A stretch of DNA of 64,000 nucleotides. Origin: Phytopseudomonas argentinensis. GTDB taxonomy: Bacteria > Pseudomonadota > Gammaproteobacteria > Pseudomonadales > Pseudomonadaceae. The notes beneath the pieces are model-generated. The model was given only the letters and a program-made list of their open reading frames with translations. It was not told where the DNA came from and made no database searches. Where the stretch lies: NCBI RefSeq assembly GCF_900113905.1, contig NZ_FORC01000002.1:1040772-1104771 (forward strand), in the 5' to 3' direction. The position numbers and the translations under genes are program-made. This document shows positions 53,126 to 62,974 of this stretch, in pieces; positions within the stretch are counted from its first letter, which is position 1; each line of letters opens with the position of its first letter.

Positions 53126-54199
53126 TCAGGGCTCTTCAGCGGCATCACGCTCGAAACCGCTGTTGAAGGCCTGGATGAAACCATTGCGCAGGATGCCGAT
53201 AAAGGCCTGGAAGGCGCTGACATCCTGCTGCTTGGTGCTGCCCCGCAGTTCCACGCGGGTGGCGATCTGGTCGCGCGGGCGGTTCTTGAGCACCTTCTCG
53301 CTGCCGGCCACCACCGCCTCCCAGATCGACCGAAAGAAGCCTTTGTCCTGGTTCTCGACATCCTGCTGCCAGTCGAATACCTCGACATCACGCAGCAGCG
53401 GCTTGATATAGCCGCTGAGCTGGGAGTCCTCGGCGAAGGCCTCGACCACGATATCGCCGGTGCCCGATTTGAAATCGAACTTGCCGTAGGCGTTGGCCAG
53501 ATCATTGAGGCGCGGCAACTCGATGTCCGTGGCCCGTACGCGGAATTCGAAGTCCTGGAAGTTATGGAAGGGATCGAACACCGCGCTGGCCTCCAGCGGC
53601 GCCTGATCCATCAGCTTGGCCTTGCCTTCGAAGCGGGCCACGCGATCACCCTGTTCGTCGGCCACGTTGGTCAGGTTGTAGAGGCTGGCCTGGATGGCAT
53701 TGGCCTTGAGCTTCACCGGCGGCGAGGCATTGAAGTTATAGAAACCCAGGGCGCCGTCGTTGACCCGCACCTCGTTGAGGGTGATGGGCAGCAGCTTGTT
53801 CAGCTGCTCACGCCAGTCTGTGCCTTCACCGGTCTGCGAATCTTCGCTGCTCTTGCCATCGACGAAGTTCACCTCCGGCCGTTCGAATACCACCCGGGCG
53901 ACCACGGCGCGGTTGTGCAGTAGCTCGTTCCAACTCACCGAGATGTCGATCAGGGGCGCATCGACGAAGGGGACCGGCAGATCCTGGGTGACCTTGACGA
54001 TGCGCAGGCCATTGATACGGTAGCCGCCGCGCCACAATGCCACGTCGACGTCTTCTATATGGCCACGGTAGTCGCCCATCTCGGCCAGCTTGTCGTTGAG
54101 GTAATTGCGCACCATGTAGGGCAGGGCGATATGCACGACCAGCAGCAGGGCGAGCAGGCCGAGGCAGATCCACAGGGGCAGGCTGTAGCGACGTTTCAT
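53126..54199 (-). CDS. DUF748 (AsmA-like) envelope protein
   Basis: A 357-residue protein with an N-terminal membrane anchor ('LWICLGLLALLLVVHIALP', about 9-27) and a beta-rich periplasmic body ('GHIEDVDVALWRGGYRINGL' opening the DUF748 domain). Such proteins resemble AsmA-type lipid-handling proteins; function not established. About 100 bases upstream of the MoxR gene on the same strand. Confidence 0.85.
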   Translation of the reverse strand: MKRRYSLPLWICLGLLALLLVVHIALPYMVRNYLNDKLAEMGDYRGHIEDVDVALWRGGYRINGLRIVKVTQDLPVPFVDAPLIDISVSWNELLHNRAVVARVVFERPEVNFVDGKSSEDSQTGEGTDWREQLNKLLPITLNEVRVNDGALGFYNFNASPPVKLKANAIQASLYNLTNVADEQGDRVARFEGKAKLMDQAPLEASAVFDPFHNFQDFEFRVRATDIELPRLNDLANAYGKFDFKSGTGDIVVEAFAEDSQLSGYIKPLLRDVEVFDWQQDVENQDKGFFRSIWEAVVAGSEKVLKNRPRDQIATRVELRGSTKQQDVSAFQAFIGILRNGFIQAFNSGFERDAAEEP

Positions 54200-54333
54200 C
54201 GTGGGTGTCCGGTTTCGCGGTGTGTGGAGTGGACTGCCACCGCTGCGCCTGAGTTCGAACTTCCAGACGCTGGACGCGCCAGGGCTTGAGGCATAGGCTG
54301 ACGGGCTCAGTCATGACAAGGAACCGGTACACC

Positions 54334-55308
54334 ATGAGCCGCATATACGCAGACAACGCACAGGCTATCGGCAATACACCGCTGGTGATGGTCAATCGCC
54401 TCGGGCCCAAGGGCGTGACCATCCTGGCCAAGATCGAGGGCCGCAACCCGGCTTACTCGGTGAAGTGCCGGATCGGCGCCAACATGGTCTGGGATGCCGA
54501 GTCCCGCGGCGTGCTCAAGCCGGGCATGACCCTGGTCGAGCCGACCTCCGGCAATACCGGTATCGGTCTGGCGTTCGTCGCCGCCGCACGGGGCTACAAG
54601 CTGATGCTGACCATGCCGGCCTCCATGAGCCTGGAGCGCCGCAAGGTATTGAAGGCGCTGGGTGCCGAGCTGGTACTCACCGAGCCGGCCAAGGGCATGA
54701 AGGGTGCGATCGAGAAGGCTGCTGAAATTGCCGCCTCCAACCCCGAGCAGTACTACATGCCGCAGCAGTTCGAGAACCCGGCCAACCCGGCGATCCATGA
54801 AAAGACCACTGGCCCGGAAATCTGGAACGACACCGAGGGCGCCATCGACGTGCTGGTGTCCGGCGTCGGTACCGGCGGTACCATCACTGGTGTTTCACGC
54901 TATATCAAGCAGGCCCAGGGCAAGGCGATCCTGTCCGTGGCGGTCGAGCCGGTTTCCTCCCCGGTTATCACTCAGACCTTGGCGGGTGACGAGGTCAAAC
55001 CCAGCCCACACAAGATTCAGGGTATTGGCGCCGGCTTCGTGCCGAAGAACCTTGACCTGTCGCTGGTCGACCGTGTCGAGCAGGTGAGCGACGAGGATTC
55101 CAAGGCCATGGCCCTGCGCCTGATGCGCGAGGAAGGCATTCTTTGCGGGATTTCCTGCGGTGCGGCCATGGCCGTAGCGGTGCGCCTGGCCGAGCAGCCG
55201 GAAATGCAGGGCAAGACCATCGTGGTGATCCTGCCGGACTCAGGCGAGCGTTACCTGACCAGCATGCTGTTCAGCGACCTGTTCACCGAGCAGGAATTGC
55301 AGCAGTAA
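54334..55308 (+). CDS. cysK: Cysteine synthase A
   Basis: O-acetylserine sulfhydrylase, PLP-dependent, making cysteine from O-acetylserine and sulfide. 324 residues; PLP-Lys44 in '[12 protein letters not shown]', 'TSGNTG' (71-76) binding substrate carboxylate, '[11 protein letters not shown]' binding the phosphate, and 'GISCGAA'. ATG at 54334 has AAGGA upstream. Divergent from DUF748 gene. The extended C-terminal 'LFSDLF' resembles CysK rather than CysM. Confidence 0.94.
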   Translation: MSRIYADNAQAIGNTPLVMVNRLGPKGVTILAKIEGRNPAYSVKCRIGANMVWDAESRGVLKPGMTLVEPTSGNTGIGLAFVAAARGYKLMLTMPASMSLERRKVLKALGAELVLTEPAKGMKGAIEKAAEIAASNPEQYYMPQQFENPANPAIHEKTTGPEIWNDTEGAIDVLVSGVGTGGTITGVSRYIKQAQGKAILSVAVEPVSSPVITQTLAGDEVKPSPHKIQGIGAGFVPKNLDLSLVDRVEQVSDEDSKAMALRLMREEGILCGISCGAAMAVAVRLAEQPEMQGKTIVVILPDSGERYLTSMLFSDLFTEQELQQ

Positions 55309-55324
55309 CGGCAACAAGCAGACG

Positions 55325-55440
55325 CGGACGGACATTGGCGTTCAGCTGTCGGAGCGGGCTGTGCCGCGAGATTTTCGCGGGCATGGCCCGCTCCCACGAT
55401 AACGCTGTAGGGCGGGCTTTAGCCCGCCAAAAAGTACCAG
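55325..55440. repeat. REP-type palindromic repeats
   Basis: First hairpin: GAGCGGGC (near 55352) with GCCCGCTC (near 55386), enclosing a smaller CCGCGA/TCGCGG stem. Second: GGCGGGCT (55411-55418) TT AGCCCGCC (55421-55428), perfect 8-bp stem. The second is followed by A, not T, on the plus strand, so it is not a classical terminator. Confidence 0.75.
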
Positions 55441-55471
55441 CTAGCAGCCAATCACGGTGGCCCGGCCTTAC

Positions 55472-56359
55472 TCAGGCCGCCAGTTTTTTCGCAGGACGAA
55501 CCACCAGCCACAAGGCGATGGCGATCAGGATGCCGCCGTACAGGTGCGCCCAGGACAGCGGCTCGTCGAGCAGCAGCGCGCCCCACAGCACGCCAAAGAT
55601 CGGGATCAGAAAGGTGGTGGTCGAGGCCCTGATCGGCCCGATGTCGTTGAGCAGGCGGAAATACAGTACGTAGGCGAAGGCCGTGCAGCCCAGGCCCAAT
55701 GCCAGCAGCGACATCCACTCCAGCCAGCCGCCCCAGCTGGCCGGTGCGCCCAGCACCAGCGAGCCGGCGAACAATGGCAGCAGGAACAGGCTAGCACCCA
55801 GCAGGCTGCCGAATGCGGTGAGGCGGTTGTCCAGGCGTCCGGCTATCCAGCGCCGGGTCAGAAAACCGGCCACGCCATAGCAGGCAGTCGCCAGCAGGCA
55901 GGCGAGGGCGCCGAGCAGCAGGCTGAGATCCAGCTCTGCCGGGCCGCTTCGGGTCAGTACGGCAACCCCGAACAGCCCCAGCGCAACACCCGCAGCACGG
56001 CTCATGGTCATGGCCTCGGCAAAGAACAGCGCGCCGATCAGCACACCCATCATCGGCGTGGTGGCATTGATGATCGCCGAGTAGCCCGCTGGCAGCACCA
56101 GCGCGGCCATGCTGTACATGGCCGAGGGGATGCCCGCATTGATTATCCCGAGTATCAGGCACAGGCCGAGCTTGCCGTGAAACTCCCACTTGACGCGCAT
56201 CAGCAGCAGAATCGCCAGCAGGCCCAGCATGGCGATCGAGGCGCGAAAAAAGGCCGTCGGCATGCTGCCGATCACCGGCGCGACGATACGCATGAACAGA
56301 AAACTGGCGCCCCAGATCGCAGCGAGCAGCAAGAGGCGCAGCATGTCGGCAGGGCGCAA
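55472..56359 (-). CDS. EamA/DMT-family permease
   Basis: A 295-residue protein with about ten hydrophobic helices in two EamA repeats ('LLLAAIWGASFLFMRIVAP' near the start, 'YVLYFRLLNDIGPIRAST' in the second half). Likely metabolite exporter of unknown substrate. TTG at 56359 has GGGAG seven bases upstream; ATG at 56344 is an alternative without an RBS. Confidence 0.9.
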   Translation of the reverse strand: MRPADMLRLLLLAAIWGASFLFMRIVAPVIGSMPTAFFRASIAMLGLLAILLLMRVKWEFHGKLGLCLILGIINAGIPSAMYSMAALVLPAGYSAIINATTPMMGVLIGALFFAEAMTMSRAAGVALGLFGVAVLTRSGPAELDLSLLLGALACLLATACYGVAGFLTRRWIAGRLDNRLTAFGSLLGASLFLLPLFAGSLVLGAPASWGGWLEWMSLLALGLGCTAFAYVLYFRLLNDIGPIRASTTTFLIPIFGVLWGALLLDEPLSWAHLYGGILIAIALWLVVRPAKKLAA

Positions 56360-56710
56360 GGCAGACTCCCGTCAAGGAATGAAGGGCGGCAGTGTTGCTG
56401 GATGATGCCAGCAAGGCAAGCCCAGCGTACTGCCGGTACCGGCCATTGGTGGCGGGCATGGGGTCGCCTCCGGCCTTTTTCCTCGGGGTGCGTCACTGGC
56501 CCGCGCATCGAACGCGGCGCCCCGCACCACTATTGTTTGAACGCGGTTTTGCGCCTGCGGGTCGCACCTCAGGCCCGCTCGGGTGACAATGACAGGTTGC
56601 GCGCCAGCAGTGCGCAACCTGCCTGCCGAGTCACCCCCGTTTCAGGGCCACCCCGACCCGGGTGGCTGCGCCACGGGCGCCAAGCCGAACAATGAAAGGA
56701 TCCATTTGCC
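56360..56710. other. Leader region of the second TonB receptor
   Basis: 351 GC-rich bases without a gene. A perfect 10-bp inverted repeat CAGGTTGCGC (56593-56602) / GCGCAACCTG (56612-56621) has a nine-base loop, followed by CCACCC/GGGTGG arms near 56651-56669. No T tract. No Fur or Zur box is evident, unlike the first receptor. Confidence 0.5.
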
Positions 56711-58837
56711 ATGAGCTGTAGACCACCTTCGCGCGCCTTCGAACGTTACCGCCTGAGCCGGGCCCTGCTGTTATGTGGCTGCGTGGCAGCGGGCACCTCC
56801 CAGGCGCAGGAGACGGCCGCTGGTCTGGTGCTCGAACCCAGCGTGGTCAGCGGTTCACGAAGCGCGGCGCAGAGCTTCGACCTGCCATTCTCGGTAGATA
56901 GCCTCGGCCGCGAGCAGATCAGCGACGGCCAGTTGGGTATCAATGCCTCCGAGGTGCTTAGCCGGGTGCCCGGGCTGGTGGTGCAGAATCGCCAGAACTA
57001 CGCCCAGGATCTGCAGATATCCTCCCGCGGCTTTGGCGCGCGCTCGGCCTTTGGCGTGCGCGGGCTGAAGCTGATCAGCGATGGTATTCCCGCCAGCACC
57101 CCGGACGGCCAGGGCCAGGCCGCCACCTTCAACCTGGATACCGCCGAGCGCATCGAAGTGCTGCGCGGCCCGGCCTCCACCCTGTATGGCAGCAACGCCG
57201 GTGGGGTGATCCAGATGTTCTCCCGCGACGGTATCGGGCGGCCGCGCATCGGCGCCGAGACCTTGATCGGCAGCGATGGACTGACCCGCAACCACCTGAC
57301 CGCCGAGGGTGAGTCGGATGGGGTGGGCTTTGTACTCGACGCCTCACGCATGGACACCGATGGTTATCGCGACCATAGCGCGGCGCGCCGTGACCAGACC
57401 TTCGCCAAACTCAATTTCACACCCGATGAAGACAGCAAACTGGCACTGATCTACAGCAGCCTGGAGCAGAATGGCACGCAGGATCCATTGGGGCAGGCGT
57501 GGGAGGCATACAAGGCCGATCCGCGCTCGGTCGCTGTCAACGCGCTGAATTTCAATACCCGTAAGAGCATCGATCATCAGCAACTGGGCGTGAACTACGA
57601 GCGCTATTTTGGTGATGCCACGCTGCAAACCACGGCTTATGCGGGTAAGCGCAGCGTAATTCAATATTTGGCCATTCCCCAGGGGCCGCAGGGTAACCCG
57701 AACCACAGTGGCGGCGTCGTCGATTTCGACCGTGAGTTTCATGGTGGTAGCGTTCGCTGGCTGCAACCGGTGGCGGGCATAAGCGGGGACCTGCGTCTGG
57801 TGTTCGGGGTCGACTACGATCAGAGTCGTGATGACCGACGCGGTTACGAGAATTTCTCTGGCTCTCAGATCGGCGTCAAAGGTAACTTGCGCCGCGATGA
57901 AGTCGACACCGTTACCAGCCTCGACCCCTATGCGCAGGCCACTTGGGATATCGGCAACTGGACGCTACAAGGCGGCCTGCGCTACAGCACCGTGGAGGTG
58001 GATGTCGATGACAAGTACATCGTCGGCGCAAATGGCGACGACAGCGGCACCAGGCGCTATGAAAAGGCCACGCCATCGGTCAGCGTCGGCTACGCCTTTA
58101 CCTCGGATCTGAACGGCTACGTCAGTGTTGGCAAGGGCTTCGAGACGCCCAGTCAGGCAGAACTGGCGTATTCGCAAGGCAATGCGGGCTTCAATTATGG
58201 CCTCGAGCCCTCGGAAAGCACCCAATACGAAATCGGCCTGAAAGCCCGCGTCGCCCGAGGCGCTCGCGTGAACGCCGCCATCTTTCAGATCAACACCGAC
58301 GACGAGGTCGTGGTGCTGGAAAATAGCGGTGGTCGCACCAGCTATCAGAACGCCGGCAAGACCCTGCGCCGTGGTTTCGAACTGGGCGTCGAGAGCCAGC
58401 TCGATGAGCAGTGGTCGGCGGCGCTGGCCTATACCTACCTGGCTGCGACCTACGATTCGCGCTTCGCCGCTGGCAACAGCCTTATCGACAAGGGCAATGA
58501 TCTGCCAGGTGTGCCGCGTACCACGGTGTTTGGCGAGCTGGCCTGGAAGCCGGTCGATGGCATCAGCACGGCGCTCGAGGGGCTGTATCGCAGCAAGGTG
58601 TACGTCGAGGACAGCAATACCCAGAGGCCCGCGCCAAGCTATACGGTGTTCAACTGGCGCACAGGCTTCACGCAGCACTTCGGCCCCTGGCAAACCCACC
58701 AGACCCTGCGCTTGGACAACCTACTGGATCGGCAATACGTTGGCTCGGTGATCGTGGGGGATGGCAATGGTCGCTTTTACGAGGCAGCGCCGGGTCGTTC
58801 CTGGTTTGCCAGTGCCGGTATCGAATACCAGTTCTGA
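56711..58837 (+). CDS. TonB-dependent outer-membrane receptor
   Basis: A 708-residue receptor: signal peptide to about 32 ('GTSQAQ'), plug with 'ASEVLSRVPGLVVQNRQNY' near 80-98, 'RGFGARSAFGVRGLKL', 'IEVLRGPASTLYGSNAGGV' near 148-166, and barrel ending 'FASAGIEYQF' with terminal Phe. It looks like the FecA/PA-type group annotated for ferric citrate or metal complexes; ligand unassigned. The leader has a strong hairpin but no Fur box. Confidence 0.9.
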   Translation: MSCRPPSRAFERYRLSRALLLCGCVAAGTSQAQETAAGLVLEPSVVSGSRSAAQSFDLPFSVDSLGREQISDGQLGINASEVLSRVPGLVVQNRQNYAQDLQISSRGFGARSAFGVRGLKLISDGIPASTPDGQGQAATFNLDTAERIEVLRGPASTLYGSNAGGVIQMFSRDGIGRPRIGAETLIGSDGLTRNHLTAEGESDGVGFVLDASRMDTDGYRDHSAARRDQTFAKLNFTPDEDSKLALIYSSLEQNGTQDPLGQAWEAYKADPRSVAVNALNFNTRKSIDHQQLGVNYERYFGDATLQTTAYAGKRSVIQYLAIPQGPQGNPNHSGGVVDFDREFHGGSVRWLQPVAGISGDLRLVFGVDYDQSRDDRRGYENFSGSQIGVKGNLRRDEVDTVTSLDPYAQATWDIGNWTLQGGLRYSTVEVDVDDKYIVGANGDDSGTRRYEKATPSVSVGYAFTSDLNGYVSVGKGFETPSQAELAYSQGNAGFNYGLEPSESTQYEIGLKARVARGARVNAAIFQINTDDEVVVLENSGGRTSYQNAGKTLRRGFELGVESQLDEQWSAALAYTYLAATYDSRFAAGNSLIDKGNDLPGVPRTTVFGELAWKPVDGISTALEGLYRSKVYVEDSNTQRPAPSYTVFNWRTGFTQHFGPWQTHQTLRLDNLLDRQYVGSVIVGDGNGRFYEAAPGRSWFASAGIEYQF

Positions 58838-59038
58838 TGCCCGCGATGCTCCGGGAGAGGATAGAAGGCCGCGGCGGCAAGCGAGAAAGGCGCGCGGAAT
58901 GCAGCCAATGAACAACTAAGCGACGTTCGGTAGCGACTTGCAATGCTTTGGAGGTGCTTTGCTCTCCACTCCCTCGCAGCTTTGGGCTACTCTCAAGGCA
59001 AGCGGTCACCATAGCCGCATGCAGTTGGAGGAAGTCCT

Positions 59039-59164
59039 ATGAAAGCCTGGTTCGAGAAAATCACTGCCCAGTTCAATGCACTGTTTGCGCCCCGCATGCA
59101 GCCCATTCCCATTCGTAGCGAAGAGCAACGCCGCCTGGCCGAAGAGCGCCGTCGCCGCCGCTGA
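59039..59164 (+). CDS. 41-residue highly basic peptide
   Basis: ATG at 59039 is preceded by a strong GGAGGAAG sequence. The product begins amphipathic 'MKAWFEKITAQFNALF', then 'PIPIRSEEQRRLAEERR' and ends in five Arg residues. Small, Arg-rich and without signal peptide; it may bind RNA, membrane or a protein. It is not part of a larger frame. Family unknown. Confidence 0.6.
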   Translation: MKAWFEKITAQFNALFAPRMQPIPIRSEEQRRLAEERRRRR

Positions 59165-59759
59165 GCAGTCGCCGGCCAAATGACCGAAAGCGTCGCCGGC
59201 GGCGCTCGTTGGTAGTTTGCTTTGCCTTGTCACGCCTGGCACGGCATTGATTTGTCATCGGGATCTGTCTCGATGACTGATGTGTCGCCGCTTGACTTGC
59301 AGATGGGCTACGCCAGTCAATTCTCGTTTATTCCTCTCGCCCGTCAGCCCGTCAGGGTTGGTTAATCCCGCCATTGCACGTGCTGCGCTGGTCGGCCCGA
59401 TCACTGCTAGCAGCGCCAATCTGATCCTCGACACCTACGTCTCGTCCAGATACCTGAAGTCGTCCATTAGACCGTCGCTTGCCGTTCCTATGGCAAAGCT
59501 GTCAGTTGACGACATGGATGGCGACGGCCAGCACGACACCCTCAAGTCGCCGATCTGTTTGCCGACAATATGGAAGCCCGTTCGGGTAAGCAGAGAAAAG
59601 GTAGGGCGGCGATCCACCTCGCATGGCGCGATGCAGACCTTTCTCCGTATTTCAGCGTTTTATAGACCAACCGCTACCCATGCTGGCGCGACAGCCTTGC
59701 TGTGCTAGACATAGTGGTGTGGAAAGGACGTACCCTTCTCGTATTAAGGATTGCCAACC
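59165..59759. other. Unexplained region before the Aer-like gene
   Basis: 595 bases with GC content lower than the neighbours. Two long frames overlap on opposite strands, 59280-59708 (+, 142 codons, no RBS) and a minus-strand frame from 59617 broken by an amber codon at 59435-59437. The minus frame reads 'SFAIGTASDGLMDDFRYLDE', then after the stop 'VSRIRLALLAVIGPTSAARA'. Neither resembles a family I know. Possibly a decayed gene or insertion remnant; promoter of the Aer gene must lie at its right end. Confidence 0.4.
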
Positions 59760-61325
59760 ATGCGTCAGAATCTGCCGGTAACTCAACGGGAAAGGACTTT
59801 TCCTGGCCACGAGCGGTTGATTTCCACTACCGACCTGAACAGCAAGATCACCTATTGCAATGATGCGTTCGTGGCCATCAGTGGCTTCACGCGTGAAGAA
59901 CTGATCGGCCAGCCGCACAATCTGGTACGCCACCCGGATATGCCGCCTGCCGTATTCGGCCACATGTGGGAGACCATCAAGCAGGGCAAACCATGGATGG
60001 GCATCGTCAAGAACCGCGCCAAGAATGGTGATTTCTATTGGGTCAGTGCCTACGTCACGCCCATCTATCAGAATGGCCAGGTGGCCGGCTATGAGTCCGT
60101 TCGCTCCCTGCCTACGGAAGATCAGAAGCGCCGTGCCGAAGCCTTGTATGCACGCTTGCGGGCCGGCAAGCCGCCGGTGCCGAAAGTCGAGCAGCTCACT
60201 TACGACCTGGTTCGCTGCTGGCCGCTGATCGTTGCCACGCTGGTGATCCTGGCTGCTCAGGCGATGCTTTCCGGGCCGGCGCTGACGCTGCTGATACTCG
60301 CCGTGATGGTAGCGCTGGGGGCCTATCAGCTGTACAACAAGCGGGCGCTGATTCGACGCACCCTGGATGACCATCCCAAGGCATTCACCAGCAGCCTGGT
60401 GGCGCTGACCTACAGCGACAATCGGGGCGCTCAAGCCTTGCTGGACATGGCCATGATCAGCGAGGAAGCACGCCTGCAGACGGCCCTGACCCGCCTCGAG
60501 GACGCGGGCGTCAACGTCAAGCGCCAGGCCGCCCAGGCCGCAGGTTTCTCGCGCTCCGGCGCCGAGATGCTTGATCAGCAGCGCAGCGAGACCGACCAGT
60601 CGGCAACCGCCATCAACCAGATGGCGGCCACCATCCAGGAGGTTACCCAGAACGTGCAGAGCACCAGCCATGCCGCCGAGGAGGCCGATCGCCTGGCCCG
60701 GGAAGGGCGGCAGCTGGCTGGCGGCAGCCTGGAGTCGATGCAGCACATGGCCAAGGCCGTAGCGGATATCGGCCAGGCAGTGAACGATCTGGCCAACTCG
60801 ACGCAGTCGATTGGCAGCGTGGCCGACGTGATCACCTCGATTGCCGAGCAGACCAACCTGCTGGCCCTCAACGCCGCCATCGAGGCAGCGCGTGCGGGGG
60901 AGCAGGGTCGCGGCTTCGCCGTGGTCGCCGACGAGGTTCGCTCACTGGCCTCGCGTACCCGCGAGTCGACCCAGCAGATTCATCAGATCATCGCCTCGCT
61001 GCGTGCCGGTGCCGAGCGCGCCGTGGTCACGGCTGGGCGTGGCGAGGAAATCTCCCGGGAGAGCGTGCAAAGCGTGGAGGCCGTGCGTATCGCCCTGGAT
61101 GGCATCAGTGATTCGGTTAGCCGTATCAGCGGCATGAGCCAGCAGATCGCCGCGGCCTCCGAGGAACAGGGCCAGGTCGCCGACGACATCAGCCGGCAGA
61201 TCACCCGCATCGCCCAGCTTTCCGAGCAAGGCGCCGAACAGGCTCATCAAGGCGCGGCGATCGGCCAGGAGCTGGAAACCATGGCCGACTACCTGCACAG
61301 TCTGGCCGAGCGCTTCAACCGCTGA
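59760..61325 (+). CDS. aer: Aer-like PAS-domain chemoreceptor
   Basis: A 521-residue energy/oxygen-taxis receptor. N-terminal PAS (about 20-130: '[18 protein letters not shown]', '[20 protein letters not shown]'), probably FAD-binding; two membrane helices near 150-190; then a cytoplasmic signalling hairpin with '[20 protein letters not shown]' near 362-381. No large periplasmic domain. ATG at 59760 has AAGGA upstream. No CheA cluster adjacent. Confidence 0.92.
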   Translation: MRQNLPVTQRERTFPGHERLISTTDLNSKITYCNDAFVAISGFTREELIGQPHNLVRHPDMPPAVFGHMWETIKQGKPWMGIVKNRAKNGDFYWVSAYVTPIYQNGQVAGYESVRSLPTEDQKRRAEALYARLRAGKPPVPKVEQLTYDLVRCWPLIVATLVILAAQAMLSGPALTLLILAVMVALGAYQLYNKRALIRRTLDDHPKAFTSSLVALTYSDNRGAQALLDMAMISEEARLQTALTRLEDAGVNVKRQAAQAAGFSRSGAEMLDQQRSETDQSATAINQMAATIQEVTQNVQSTSHAAEEADRLAREGRQLAGGSLESMQHMAKAVADIGQAVNDLANSTQSIGSVADVITSIAEQTNLLALNAAIEAARAGEQGRGFAVVADEVRSLASRTRESTQQIHQIIASLRAGAERAVVTAGRGEEISRESVQSVEAVRIALDGISDSVSRISGMSQQIAAASEEQGQVADDISRQITRIAQLSEQGAEQAHQGAAIGQELETMADYLHSLAERFNR

Positions 61326-61385
61326 CCCCTGATCCTCGGCTCGCAGTGAGCGCTGTGGCACACTGCGCGGCCGAGGAGATCTGCC

Positions 61386-61985
61386 ATGCCACGCCCCCGT
61401 TGTAGCCGCTGCAAGCGCCCGGCCAGTCACTGCCTGTGCGCCTTGATTCCCGATCTGCCGAGCCACACCGAAGTGCTGGTTCTGCAGCATCCCGATGAAG
61501 TCGATCATGCGCTCAATACTGCACACCTGGCGGTATTGGGGTTGCGCAATGCGACCTTGTGGGTGGGCGAGGTGTTCGCGGCCTTACCGGGCTGGCTGGC
61601 GCAGCCGGGTTATCGCACCTGCCTGCTGTTTCCTGGGGAGCAGGCGCGGTCGGTGGCGGCGTTTGGCAGTGATGGCGACGGGCGCCCGGTACGTCTGGTG
61701 GTGCCCGACGGCACCTGGCGCAAGGCGCGCAAGCTGCTTTATCTCAATCCTGCCTTGGCAGACCTGCCACGGGTGACCCTGGCCGATGCGCCACCGTCGC
61801 GCTATCGCCTGCGCAAGGCGCCGATGGAAGGCTCGCTGTCGACGCTGGAGGCGATAGTCGCGGCACTGAACCTGCTCGAGGCACCAGCCGATTATGCAGC
61901 GCTGCTCAAACCCTTCGATGCACTGATCGAGGGGCAGATTGCCGCGATGGGCGAAGACACCTTCAGGCGCAACCACCTGCCCTGA
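61386..61985 (+). CDS. DTW-domain tRNA-uridine aminocarboxypropyltransferase
   Basis: A 199-residue protein. N-terminal four-Cys zinc site (C6, C9, C16, C18), 'LQHPDEV' (33-39), and DGTW at 108-111 in 'VVPDGTWRKARKL', which with the SPOUT fold places it in the TapT/DTWD family that makes acp3U in tRNA or related RNA. Good RBS upstream (GGAGATCTGCC). Target position unproven. Confidence 0.88.
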   Translation: MPRPRCSRCKRPASHCLCALIPDLPSHTEVLVLQHPDEVDHALNTAHLAVLGLRNATLWVGEVFAALPGWLAQPGYRTCLLFPGEQARSVAAFGSDGDGRPVRLVVPDGTWRKARKLLYLNPALADLPRVTLADAPPSRYRLRKAPMEGSLSTLEAIVAALNLLEAPADYAALLKPFDALIEGQIAAMGEDTFRRNHLP

Positions 61986-61996
61986 GCAGTACTCGT

Positions 61997-62842
61997 TCAG
62001 GCAAAGCTGCCGTCACGAAAATCGCGCAGCGCCTGCTCGATTTCCTCCCGGCTGTTCATCACGAACGGGCCGTACTGCACGATCGGCTCATGCAACGGCT
62101 TGCCGGCGATCAGCAGAACGCCAGCACCCTCGGTACTGTCGATCAGCAGGTCGCCCTGGTCATCCAGGCGTACCAGCCGGCCAGCCTTTACCTCTTGGCT
62201 CTGTTGCACCTGCGCGACGCCCTGGTAGACATAGAGCAGGGCGCGGTGGCCCGCGGGCAGTTCAGGGCGCACGCTGCTGCCGGCGGGCAGGCGCAGGTCG
62301 AGGATATACGGCTCGGTATGCGGGCGCTGCACGGCGCCAAGCTGGTGGTTTTCGCCCTCTTTGAAGGTGCCGGCAATGACCACCACCTCGACGTTCTGCT
62401 CGGTGCGCAGGCGCGGAATCTGCGCGTTGGGGATATCGCGATATTCCGGGTCGGCCATCTTGCTCTCGGCCGGCAGGTTGAGCCACAGCTGGAATCCGCG
62501 CATGGCGCCCTGTTCCTGTTCGGGCATTTCGCTATGGATGATTCCGCGCGCAGCGGTCATCCACTGTACGTCGCCGCCTTGCAAGAGGCCGACGTTGCCC
62601 AGGTGATCCTCATGGCGCATGCGACCTTCGAGCATGTAGGTGATGGTCTCGAACCCGCGATGGGGGTGGGGCGGAAAGCCGGCAATGTAATCGTCGGCAT
62701 TTTCGGTGCTGAACTCGTCGAGCATCAGGAAGGGGTCGAAGCGCTCGATGCCGGCACCACCAATGACCCGATTCAGGCGCACGCCTGCGCCATCGGAAGC
62801 GGGCTGGCCCGGTTGCACGGCAAGTATGCGACGTAGGTTCAT
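61997..62842 (-). CDS. Pirin family protein
   Basis: A 281-residue double-cupin protein. Metal ligands H59 and H61 in 'FPPHPHRGFETITY', and H103/E105 in 'GIIHSEMPE', are complete; 'MLEGRMRHEDHLGN' and 'MTAARG' are typical. Roles reported for the family include quercetinase and redox-linked regulation; role here unknown. Convergent with the DTW gene. Confidence 0.93.
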   Translation of the reverse strand: MNLRRILAVQPGQPASDGAGVRLNRVIGGAGIERFDPFLMLDEFSTENADDYIAGFPPHPHRGFETITYMLEGRMRHEDHLGNVGLLQGGDVQWMTAARGIIHSEMPEQEQGAMRGFQLWLNLPAESKMADPEYRDIPNAQIPRLRTEQNVEVVVIAGTFKEGENHQLGAVQRPHTEPYILDLRLPAGSSVRPELPAGHRALLYVYQGVAQVQQSQEVKAGRLVRLDDQGDLLIDSTEGAGVLLIAGKPLHEPIVQYGPFVMNSREEIEQALRDFRDGSFA

Positions 62843-62943
62843 GCTGCAGGCCCTCGTGGATATGCGATGGGCCTATGGTAGGCCAGCGGGGCCAGCAGAT
62901 GGATGGGAAAAGATCAGCTCAATGATCGAGAAAATCGATGTGG

Positions 62944-62969
62944 CTGACGGCGCCGGGTGGCGCCGTCAG
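62944..62969 (-). terminator. Hairpin terminator after mlaA
   Basis: CTGACGGCGCC (62944-62954), loop GGGT, GGCGCCGTCAG (62959-62969): a perfect 11-bp stem directly after the mlaA stop. The T tract on the minus strand is displaced (ATTTTC ten bases on), so termination efficiency is uncertain. Confidence 0.6.
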
Positions 62970-62974
62970 GGTTT

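Noticed and set aside
55411..55430. GGCGGGCT/AGCCCGCC hairpin considered as a terminator of cysK
   Set aside because: It is followed by A residues on the plus strand and by no T tract on the minus strand; it is better explained as a REP unit.
56490..56560. CGGGGTGC sequence considered as the start of a TPP riboswitch
   Set aside because: The TGAGA and ACCTGATC elements are missing and the downstream gene is a receptor; similarity is limited to the first eight bases.
55457..56695. 412-codon plus-strand Gln-rich frame
   Set aside because: Antisense to a clear EamA permease; the Gln/His/Arg repeats are the complement of its Leu/Ala/Val-rich helices.
59006..59242. 78-codon minus-strand frame opposite the 41-residue basic peptide
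   Set aside because: No RBS; the plus strand has a strong RBS and a compact basic peptide.
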